From Treponema sp. (lineage in GTDB: Bacteria > Spirochaetota > Spirochaetia > Treponematales > Breznakiellaceae), in assembly GCA_031265435.1 (NCBI GenBank), contig JAISCR010000186.1:1-48132 (forward strand): a stretch of 48,132 bases of DNA, in the 5' to 3' direction. A model generated the notes under the pieces. The model made no database searches. It saw nothing but the letters and a program-made list of their open reading frames with translations, and was not told the DNA's origin. Shown piece by piece: positions 41,689 to 48,132 of this stretch; position 1 is the first letter of the stretch, and every line of letters begins with the position of its first letter. A program made the translations under genes and the position numbers.

Positions 41689-43000
41689 AACGCAAAACCT
41701 CCGCAGGATTGGTACGGGAAATTTTTCCTGACGCGAACCACGCGGCAAGCAGGGCGGAAAAAAGTCCGAACAGATATACAAGAACCACTTCCCGGGCGAT
41801 AATCCGCGAGGGGATCTCCTTAAGATAAAAGACCGCGGGGGAAAAGACGGCAAACTCTCCGGCTTCCCCGACTCCCGCCAAATCGAAAAAGAAATTAAGT
41901 ATCGCTATGCCGCCGTTAACCGCCGCTTCAAGAAAACCAAAGAAGGCGGGGATGTTTGAGGCAATGACAAGACCCAATACAAGACCTGAACACGCGCCGG
42001 TAAAACCGATCAAAAAACCGTCCCAGACAAAGATAAGCCTTACCGCCCTTTCTCCCGCTCCCACGGCCCGGAGCAGTCCAATCTCTTCCCTTCTTTCAAG
42101 CACTGTCCGCCGCTGAGCCTGGAAGATATTGAGCCCCACCACGATAAAAATAAGAGCGACCAGAATAAACATAAACAGTTTTTCTGTCCGCAGGGCGCCG
42201 AAAAAAGCCCGGTTATAATCACGCCAGCTTGAAAGTTTTACTTCTTCCATTCCGGCAAGGGAAGAGACGCTTTCCCGGATGCGTTCCAGTTCCGGCCCGT
42301 CCCGGAAACGGTCATGTATCTTTATCCCCATACAGGGTTCGGCATCGGAAATATCCTCAACAGAATCAATATTGATATAGGCCCAGCCCAGATCGTATTC
42401 ATAAAAACCGGTTCTGAACACTCCCCGGACACGGAAGAAACCTGCCGCGGCATCCTCTTCCCCGCCGCTTCCCGCAAGAAGAGAAGGAATGGAAAATATG
42501 TTTACCTCATCTCCAAGGTGAACTCCGAGTCTCCGGGCCAGTTCCGCGCCAAGCAGAATATCCCGATCCCCCCTGATGTCAAAGCTTCCTTCCTCAAAAT
42601 CAAGCTTTGCCGCAAAGCCGGGATCTTTTTCAATTGCGTCAGGCTCGAGCCCGCGGACAAGAGCCGCCTGCTGCCCTCCCCGTTTACCTCTGGCAAGGCC
42701 CTGAAATTCCCGGAACGGAACCACCGCGCCGATCCCCGGAAGCTTCATGATTCTCTGTTCAAGGAGTCCGGCGGAACGCATATCAAAATTTTCAAGCCGT
42801 ATATGATACGAAGAAATTTCCAGTATGCTTTCTATAAATCCCAGCTGGAAACCGTTCATCACCGCCAGTATCACTATCAGGGCGAGGACACCGGTTGCAA
42901 TTCCCAGGATTGCAAGAATGGGAGCGGGTGAATTTTTTCGCCCTCTGCCCACGTACCGGGAAGCTACAAAACCAATCCATGAAACGTGAAATTTTTTCAT
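41681..43000 (-). CDS. lolC: Lipoprotein-release ABC permease (LolC/LolE type)
   Basis: The ATG at 43000 overlaps the stop of the preceding gene (ATGA) and gives 439 residues; the longer frame from 43045 is unlikely. The first helix (about 27-52, APILAILGIATGVLALIVILAVMNGFQ) with the MNGF motif is typical of LolC/LolE. A periplasmic domain (about 53-275) and three C-terminal helices (IFIVVGLNIFQAQRRTVLERREEIGLLRAVGA region) follow. It ends with the family motif [14 protein letters not shown]. It forms the inner-membrane lipoprotein exporter with LolD and the other permease. Confidence 0.88.
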   Translation of the reverse strand: MKKFHVSWIGFVASRYVGRGRKNSPAPILAILGIATGVLALIVILAVMNGFQLGFIESILEISSYHIRLENFDMRSAGLLEQRIMKLPGIGAVVPFREFQGLARGKRGGQQAALVRGLEPDAIEKDPGFAAKLDFEEGSFDIRGDRDILLGAELARRLGVHLGDEVNIFSIPSLLAGSGGEEDAAAGFFRVRGVFRTGFYEYDLGWAYINIDSVEDISDAEPCMGIKIHDRFRDGPELERIRESVSSLAGMEEVKLSSWRDYNRAFFGALRTEKLFMFILVALIFIVVGLNIFQAQRRTVLERREEIGLLRAVGAGERAVRLIFVWDGFLIGFTGACSGLVLGLVIASNIPAFFGFLEAAVNGGIAILNFFFDLAGVGEAGEFAVFSPAVFYLKEIPSRIIAREVVLVYLFGLFSALLAAWFASGKISRTNPAEVLRYE

Positions 43001-44283
43001 CAGTTTTTTACCCGTTCTTCCCGGATCTTTCTCCCCTTTTCCCAATAGGCCCGCAGCACTACTTTTCCGTCCATCAACAGCTCCTCTGTTTCTTTTTCCC
43101 CGTCTATACTTACCTGCCGTTCCAAAATTCCCTTTATATAGTCTTTTTCAGAGATTCTGTTTCCCTGCGCGTCATAGGTATAGTCTACCCTTCTTGCGGG
43201 TTCGCCGTCTTGCTCTGCGGTTTTGGACGGAGGAGCTTCCTCTCCCTCTTTCACGGCTTCTTTCTTTTCCTCTTCAAGAAAAAGAAGAATGGATTCAAGC
43301 CGTTCCCCGTGCCACCGGTAGCGGAGAAGTCCCAGGAAGGCGCCCGACTCATCCTCACGCCTTTCGCTTAAAACCCTGCCCCGGCCATCGGTACTGAATA
43401 CCGCCCTGAAAACAGGTTTCTCAAAAGCATCCTCAAGAAAATCAGAAACAAACGCGGGAGCAGGATTGACAAATGTATTATCGGCCGCGTTACGGGGAAT
43501 GGTCAGCGGAATCCGTATAAGATGACTGTTTGTCTCTTCCCCGCCTTCGGCACTGAAGAGCCGTTCCATGGCTCTGACGGCGCCGGAACGGTTGTAACGG
43601 TAATGATCCGTATAAAGATTTTTTTTGCTTTCCTCTTCTCCGGTTTTTTCCACCATGGCGGCTTCCGCCCGGATCAGCGCATCCTGTCTGTAAAAAAAAT
43701 CAGTGACAGCTTCACTGCCGTCGGTATAAAAGGTAAGTTCCCTGGTAAGGAGCCCTTTCCCGTCATAGAGATCCGCAAAACCCCAGGCTGTTTTTTCAGG
43801 TTCCCCCTCCTCTTCCGTTTCCCCAAGTCCTTCAGTTTCCCCGGTTTCTTCAACCGCCGCGGCCTCTGCGGTTTCCCCGGCTTCTTCAGCCGCCGCAGCC
43901 TCTGTAGTTTCAGGCGGCAGAGACTCTTCTTCTTCTGCGGCAACAGGCTCTTCCCGGGTGAACACTGCCGCCAGACGGACTACACCGCCCTCTTCCGAAA
44001 AGAGCCACTGTATGCGCGATTCCCTGCGGTTTTCATAGAGGCTGCGCTTCTCTATCTTCCATTCCGAATTGTAGTACTGCCGCAAAAATTGAGAAATCTC
44101 TTCAATGACTGCCGCCCTTACCTCTAGACAGTATTCGTTTCTGAGAGCCGTGATCCTTGAAGAAGCCTCTTCAAGCGCCATGCCGCCCTTGTTGGATCTG
44201 TACCATCGTGAATTTTCCTGGGCCGAAAGCGAAACAAAGATGAGAAAAAACAACGGTAAAAAAAAGAATTTTTGCGCTGCCAT
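43000..44283 (-). CDS. Exported acidic protein of unknown function
   Basis: Starting at the ATG at 44283, 4 nt after the ftsY stop, gives 427 residues with a signal peptide (residues 1-21, ending SLSA/QEN). Residues about 122-172 are a low-complexity run of Glu, Ala and Thr blocks of the AEEAGETAEAAAVEE type, probably disordered. The remaining parts contain short repeated units with YDGKGLLTRELTFY, YDAQGNRISEKDY and DGKVVLRAYWEKGRKIREE. These resemble the YxxG-type repeats of antitoxin-like/RHS-like beta structures. I do not recognise the family. Its stop overlaps the lolC start, so it is probably co-expressed with the lipoprotein exporter. It may act in the periplasm. Confidence 0.7.
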   Translation of the reverse strand: MAAQKFFFLPLFFLIFVSLSAQENSRWYRSNKGGMALEEASSRITALRNEYCLEVRAAVIEEISQFLRQYYNSEWKIEKRSLYENRRESRIQWLFSEEGGVVRLAAVFTREEPVAAEEEESLPPETTEAAAAEEAGETAEAAAVEETGETEGLGETEEEGEPEKTAWGFADLYDGKGLLTRELTFYTDGSEAVTDFFYRQDALIRAEAAMVEKTGEEESKKNLYTDHYRYNRSGAVRAMERLFSAEGGEETNSHLIRIPLTIPRNAADNTFVNPAPAFVSDFLEDAFEKPVFRAVFSTDGRGRVLSERREDESGAFLGLLRYRWHGERLESILLFLEEEKKEAVKEGEEAPPSKTAEQDGEPARRVDYTYDAQGNRISEKDYIKGILERQVSIDGEKETEELLMDGKVVLRAYWEKGRKIREERVKN

Positions 44284-44287
44284 AAAC

Positions 44288-45178
44288 CTATTCGACACCC
44301 AGGAATTCCCGAACATAGCCGTGAGGATCGAAGGGCCGTATGTCCCCATATTTTTCACCTTCGCAGATCCAGATCACCGGAAGCTTTAATTCCGAAGAGA
44401 GGGAAAATACCACACCGCCTTTGGCGCTTGAATCGTACTTTGTAAGAATACAGCCGTCCAGTTCCACCGCGCCGTGAAAAATCTCCGCCTGGGCCAGGGC
44501 ATTCCTTCCGGTGGTGGCGTCCAGAACAAGGAACTTCAAATAGCGAAAATCACTCTCCTTCCCGCCTGTCTCCACTACCCGGTCAATCTTTTTTAACTCT
44601 TCAACAAGGGCGTTTTTGGTATGCATTCTTCCCGCGGTATCGGCAATGATCGTGTCGCCTCCGCCGGAGAGAGCGGCCCGGACGGCATCGTAAACCACTG
44701 CCGCGGGGTCTCCTCCGTGCCTGTGAGAGACAACCCTTACCCCCAGCCTCTCACCGTGAATTTTTATCTGATCGATTGCCGCGGCCCGGAACGTGTCCGC
44801 CGCCGCAAGAATCGGCTTCCTGTTCCATTTTTCCATGGAGAGGGACGCCAGCTTGGCCGCGGTAGTGGTTTTACCGACCCCATTGACACCGAGCAGCAGT
44901 ATTACTGTTGTAGAATGAGGATCGCCTGAAAAGGAAGTTTCCATGTCCGTTCTTATGAGTTTCCCTTCCAGAATTCCGGCAAGTTTTTCGCGGAGACGGG
45001 CCGGATCGTCTATTTTTTCCTTTCTTGCGGCGGCCTCAAGTTCTTCTACGGTTTTATAGGCTTCCCCGGCTCCAAAGTCTCCTTCAACCAGCAGATCCGC
45101 CAACTCATCGTAGAAGCCTTCTGAAAGGGCCTTTTGCCCCGAAAAAAAATTTTTTACCTTTTCAAAAAAAATTGCCAT
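44288..45178 (-). CDS. ftsY: Signal recognition particle receptor FtsY
   Basis: A 296-residue SRP-type GTPase. The short N domain (about 1-80) precedes the G domain with G1 GVNGVGKTTT (the Asn-Gly form of FtsY rather than Ffh), DTFRAAA in the insertion box, DTAGR, TKYDSSAKGG and GEKYGDIRPF. The acidic A domain of the E. coli protein is absent, as in many bacteria. It docks SRP-bound ribosomes at the membrane for co-translational insertion. AAGGA lies 6 nt before the ATG. It sits between the PEGA-type protein and the exported acidic protein in the same operon as prfB and the Lol genes. Confidence 0.96.
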   Translation of the reverse strand: MAIFFEKVKNFFSGQKALSEGFYDELADLLVEGDFGAGEAYKTVEELEAAARKEKIDDPARLREKLAGILEGKLIRTDMETSFSGDPHSTTVILLLGVNGVGKTTTAAKLASLSMEKWNRKPILAAADTFRAAAIDQIKIHGERLGVRVVSHRHGGDPAAVVYDAVRAALSGGGDTIIADTAGRMHTKNALVEELKKIDRVVETGGKESDFRYLKFLVLDATTGRNALAQAEIFHGAVELDGCILTKYDSSAKGGVVFSLSSELKLPVIWICEGEKYGDIRPFDPHGYVREFLGVE

Positions 45179-45188
45179 CCTTATTCCT

Positions 45189-46712
45189 TTAGTCCCTTAA
45201 AACCCTGGGAGCATCCTGACCGCCGGTGAAAACATAGCGTCCGATATTGAATGCCTCAAAAAGTACCGCTCCGCCGACAACACCGAGGCTTATGACGGAA
45301 GCATACCATGCTTTTGTCGCTTCATCATACATTTCGACGCTTGTAGTGTTCATTTGAAATGCCGGATAATATGTGTTGTTATAAAGCCCATAGAAAAGCC
45401 ATGCCGCCGCCCCGGCAACCCAGGTACCGGCCCATGACCAGTAGTAGAGCCGCCGCGCCTTATCCACCCTCTTCTGTCCCGAAACAGGAGGCCGCCTGGT
45501 TCTGAATATCATATTTCCCCTGTCAAAATTGCTCAAACGCAGTATATCGTCTATCTGGTACTGCAAATTCTTTTGTATCGGGGTATTTCCCCCGTAAAGT
45601 TCATTCACGGGAAAAACAACCGGAGAGGTTTCTCTCCCTCCGGGAGATTCGGCATTAAAATAGTGAAGCCCTCCCACGGGAAGAGGCAGGCTGAGCGGGG
45701 TCTTGCCTACAAAAAGCGCTCCCTGGTAAATGCTGACATTACTGTTGTTGGGGGAAATAAAATTGATCGTGGCAAGATTCAGGGGCTTTAGATCCGCCGC
45801 GATTTCCGTCAATTCTCCGGGGAGAAGCTTTGTCTCCAGGGAGACGGGCTGGTAATTCTCCGCGGTAACATGAATATCTACCGTTCCCGGAGGCCTGGTC
45901 TGATCTTCCACGCGGCCGCGGCCCGCAAAACTGCCGTTGATTGTTATTACCGCATTGTCGGGTTTTGCGTTAACGGTAACATGGGAAGGCTCTCCTCCCA
46001 GAACCGCGGAAAACAGGCTTTTTTCAATTTCCTCCAGGGCTTCATCCTGATCGTCAAGAGAAAAAATAATAGTATCCTGCCAGGGAAAAGAATCCGTATA
46101 AACGGTATACAGCGTGAGGCTTACATGTATTCTCCCGTAAAAATATTTTATTTTGCCGGCAAGAAAACCGTCCGCATTTTGTTCCCTGCAGAATTTGTAC
46201 TCCGCTCCGGGCTTGGGCGGAAGCGGAAAGGTGCCATTTGTATTGGATTCACTAAATTTAAACAGCGGTTCTTCCGTGATAAGAGGCTCCTCATCAAGAC
46301 TCTTTCTGTAGGCTTCTTCCAGATCGGCAATTTCAGTGTCGGTTTTCTTGACCTGCTGCCTGTATCTCCATCCCGGTTCCCCCCGGAAGAGGAGGAGGTC
46401 GCGTTCATTCCGTTTGTTTAGCAGCGCCTTGGCCGCATTTGAACGGGATTGATAAAAAGCATAATCCCTGTACCAGCCGGTCTCTGCGGCTACCCGGAGA
46501 CGGTATTCAAGATTGTTGAGGGAATCAACAAGGTGTTTTACAATAATTTCGCCTATGATCCGCTGGCCTTCGGACATGTCGCCGGTATCAAAAGTTGTAA
46601 CACAGAGAACCCAGTTTTCGTTCAGGGGAACCTTCTCTTCTTCAGCCTTGCCCATTGCAAAAAGCGGGACGGAAAAGAGAAGTAAAACTAGTATACACAG
46701 GGCCCTGTTCAT
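45189..46712 (-). CDS. Envelope protein with PEGA-like repeats and C-terminal membrane helices
   Basis: A 507-residue protein with a signal peptide (residues 1-19, ending LFA/MGKA). A region resembling a periplasmic assembly or TolB-N-like fold (about 25-220) is followed by one or two PEGA-type domains (about 230-360: VTVNAKPDNAVITINGSFAGRG, then ISPNNSNVSIYQGALFVGKTPLSLPLPVGGLH). Two hydrophobic segments lie near the C-terminus (about 425-445 and 470-490). PEGA domains are small surface-layer or envelope modules found in many spirochaete proteins. It starts 9 nt after prfB with GGAG upstream and precedes ftsY by 10 nt. Function is not known. Confidence 0.75.
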   Translation of the reverse strand: MNRALCILVLLLFSVPLFAMGKAEEEKVPLNENWVLCVTTFDTGDMSEGQRIIGEIIVKHLVDSLNNLEYRLRVAAETGWYRDYAFYQSRSNAAKALLNKRNERDLLLFRGEPGWRYRQQVKKTDTEIADLEEAYRKSLDEEPLITEEPLFKFSESNTNGTFPLPPKPGAEYKFCREQNADGFLAGKIKYFYGRIHVSLTLYTVYTDSFPWQDTIIFSLDDQDEALEEIEKSLFSAVLGGEPSHVTVNAKPDNAVITINGSFAGRGRVEDQTRPPGTVDIHVTAENYQPVSLETKLLPGELTEIAADLKPLNLATINFISPNNSNVSIYQGALFVGKTPLSLPLPVGGLHYFNAESPGGRETSPVVFPVNELYGGNTPIQKNLQYQIDDILRLSNFDRGNMIFRTRRPPVSGQKRVDKARRLYYWSWAGTWVAGAAAWLFYGLYNNTYYPAFQMNTTSVEMYDEATKAWYASVISLGVVGGAVLFEAFNIGRYVFTGGQDAPRVLRD

Positions 46713-46721
46713 GTATCTCCG

Positions 46722-47832
46722 TCAGTCCGCATTGTTTTCCCAGGCAAAGCGCAGATAATCTTCAATAAAAGTATCAATGTCGCCGTCCATGACCGCCTGG
46801 ATATTTCCCGATTCCGTTTTTGTTCTGTAATCCTTTACCATGGTGTAAGGCTGAAAAACATAGGATCGGATCTGGTTACCCCAGGAAATGTCCTTCTTTT
46901 CCTGTGCAAATTTTGCGTTTTCTTTTTCTTTTTCCTGTTTGTAGTATTCATAAAGCCTGGCCTTGAGCATGCTCATGGCAATGGTTCTGTTCATGGTCTG
47001 ACTCCGTTCGCTCTGGCAGGCCACCACAATCCCTGTCGGGAGGTGTGTAAAACGGACCGCGCTGTCTGTCTTGTTGACATGCTGGCCGCCCGCGCCGCCT
47101 GAACGGTAGGTATCCACTCGCAGATCTTCGGGCCTTATATCCACTTCGATGGAATCGTCGATGACGGGAAAAACATAACAGGAAGAAAAACTCGTGTGGC
47201 GGCGGGCATTGGAATCGAAGGGGGAGATTCGGACAAGGCGGTGCACCCCCGACTCTCCCTTGAGATAGCCGTAGGCATAGTCCCCGTCAATGCGGCAGGT
47301 AGCGGACTTGATGCCCCCTTCCGCCTCCAGGCGGTCCACCTCTTCGACGGAGAAACCTTTCCGTTCGGCCCAGCGGAGATACATACGGTAGATCATCTGC
47401 GACCAGTCGCAGGCTTCAGTCCCCCCGGCCCCCGCGTGGATCGTGAGGAAGCAGCCGTTTTTGTCTACCTCTCCGCCCATCAGCTCAAAAATGTTCTGCT
47501 TTTCGTAACGGGAGATGAGAAGCTGAAGGTTCTTCTCGATACCCGCGGTTTCACCTTCATCCCCGGCTTCCATCGCAAGCTCATGGAGCACTTCGAGATC
47601 CTCAATGCCGGCATGGAGGTTTTTCCAGGGCTCATAACGGTTTTTAAGGGCCTTGAGTTCGGTCATCGTCTTTTCCGCCAGGGCGGAATCGTTCCAGAAA
47701 TCCGGAGCGCCGGCTTTTGATTCAATATCCTTTATACGCCGGGCAAAGTCAGCCTCTTCAAAGACGCCTCCAGGTGTCGTTGATCTTTGCCTTCAATTCT
47801 ACAATGGGGCTTCCCAGTTCACTCAATATCAT
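46722..47832 (-). CDS. prfB: Peptide chain release factor 2, made by programmed +1 frameshift
   Basis: Translation starts at the ATG at 47832 (AGAGG about 8 nt upstream) and reads 24 codons to an in-frame TGA at 47760-47758. A +1 shift on CTT-T then continues into the main frame through to 46722, giving 369 residues in total, the normal RF2 length. The main frame has the stop-codon-recognition tripeptide SPF (RISPFDSNARRH) and the catalytic GGQ loop (SGGAGGQHVNKTDS). RF2 releases finished proteins at UGA and UAA. Because the internal stop is UGA, low RF2 levels favour the frameshift, so the factor controls its own synthesis. The gene starts 3 nt after the stop of the Cas2-like gene and heads the PEGA/ftsY/lol cluster. 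Confidence 0.95.
47757..47771 (-). promoter_or_regulatory. prfB programmed frameshift site
   Basis: Read on the minus strand: an internal Shine-Dalgarno-like GGAGG (47771-47767), then CGT, then the slippery CTT (47763-47761) and TGA (47760-47758). The 3-nt spacing between the GGAGG and CTT-TGA is the same as in the E. coli RF2 site. The base after the TGA is A rather than the common C. Confidence 0.92.
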
Positions 47833-47835
47833 TTT

Positions 47836-48132
47836 CTACCTCTTCCGTGTTTTTTGCACAGGTTTTACCGCCGCGGGAAGGCCGGCCGCCGGGGCTTTGG
47901 CCACAATGCGGCGCCATTTTTTGTCCCGAAGCGTTGTCAGCGCCAGAGTACCGTTCAGCGGGAACTGGAAGATTCTCAGCCTGTCAAAGGCATCGGTAGC
48001 CCGATCCAGATCCCGCTTGAGCCTGTCCAGCGTTTCCGGGGAGACAATGGCCGATTCCCAGAGCCCCCGCTGGATCTTCTCAAAGCCGTACTGGCTTAAC
48101 AGATCCGCCAGCTCTTTTGCCCGGCCTTCCGA
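47836..48132 (-). CDS. C-terminal part of a Cas2-fold-like protein, cut by the window edge
   Basis: An open frame enters from the right edge and runs 98 codons to a TAG at 47838-47836; the N-terminus is outside the window. The visible part follows the Cas2/VapD-type ferredoxin fold: a helix ending in LLSQYGFEKIQ, a strand RGLWESAIV, a helix SPETLDRLKRDLDRATDAF, then a strand RLRIFQFPLN. The last 20 residues are basic and Pro/Ala-rich. Cas2 helps integrate CRISPR spacers, but no cas1 or CRISPR repeats are seen and the neighbour is prfB, so this is more likely a stand-alone relative, perhaps an RNA-binding or nuclease-type protein. The assignment rests on pattern only; the first strand with the possible catalytic Asp is not visible. 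Confidence 0.5.
   Translation of the reverse strand, partial: SEGRAKELADLLSQYGFEKIQRGLWESAIVSPETLDRLKRDLDRATDAFDRLRIFQFPLNGTLALTTLRDKKWRRIVAKAPAAGLPAAVKPVQKTRKR

Noticed and set aside
47836-48132. CRISPR-Cas adaptation locus
   Set aside because: Only a Cas2-like C-terminus is visible. No repeat-spacer array or cas1 is present in the window, and the neighbouring gene is prfB.

Overview
This window looks like a chromosomal segment of a host- or gut-associated spirochaete, most like a treponeme of the GC-richer termite-gut type. That is inference from gene content and style: many Cache/HAMP/Hpt and HD-GYP signalling proteins, CUT1 sugar importers without their own ATPase, a class III adenylate cyclase with a TPR-like tail, small outer-membrane barrels, and a G12 tract. 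No rRNA, tRNA, CRISPR array, phage or intact insertion sequence was seen. The genes fall into four directional blocks.

Block 1 (+, 280-12222): arylacetate-CoA ligase, a double-ACT protein and glycogen synthase, then a dense signalling cluster. That cluster is a REC-HD-GYP response regulator, a Cache-HAMP sensor ending in an Hpt domain with no kinase, a lipid-kinase homologue with GGNGT in place of GGDGT, a PAS hybrid histidine kinase, and a membrane coiled-coil protein. The hybrid kinase has no Hpt, the Hpt protein has no kinase, and the third protein has REC plus an output domain. The neighbours could therefore form one phosphorelay split across genes and ending in c-di-GMP hydrolysis. A strong divergent promoter at 117-146 reads out of the left edge.

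Block 2 (-, 28694-12292): first a carbohydrate locus with two CUT1 permeases, a solute-binding lipoprotein, a corrinoid-type UroD-like methyltransferase and a GH31 alpha-glycosidase. Then come an AT-richer PD-(D/E)XK gene with 21-residue repeats next to a palindrome-rich 324-bp gap, a GH3 beta-glycosidase and a CNNM/CorC protein. Last is a tight operon of three probable outer-membrane barrels around an adenylate cyclase.

Block 3 (+, 29129-39701): a peptide-type ABC importer (lipoprotein SBP, OppB-type permease, a fused OppC-OppD polypeptide, OppF-type ATPase) overlapping a full-length Lhr helicase. The divergent gap between blocks 2 and 3 (28695-29128) holds a run of 12 G residues, a 23-bp dyad and a sigma70-like promoter.

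Block 4 (-, 48132-39746): the C-terminus of a Cas2-fold-like protein, then prfB with its programmed +1 frameshift, a PEGA-type envelope protein, ftsY, an acidic exported protein, and lolC-lolD-lolE. This block links translation termination, membrane targeting and lipoprotein release. Short palindromes separate the convergent gene pairs at 12228-12252 and 39711-39733.
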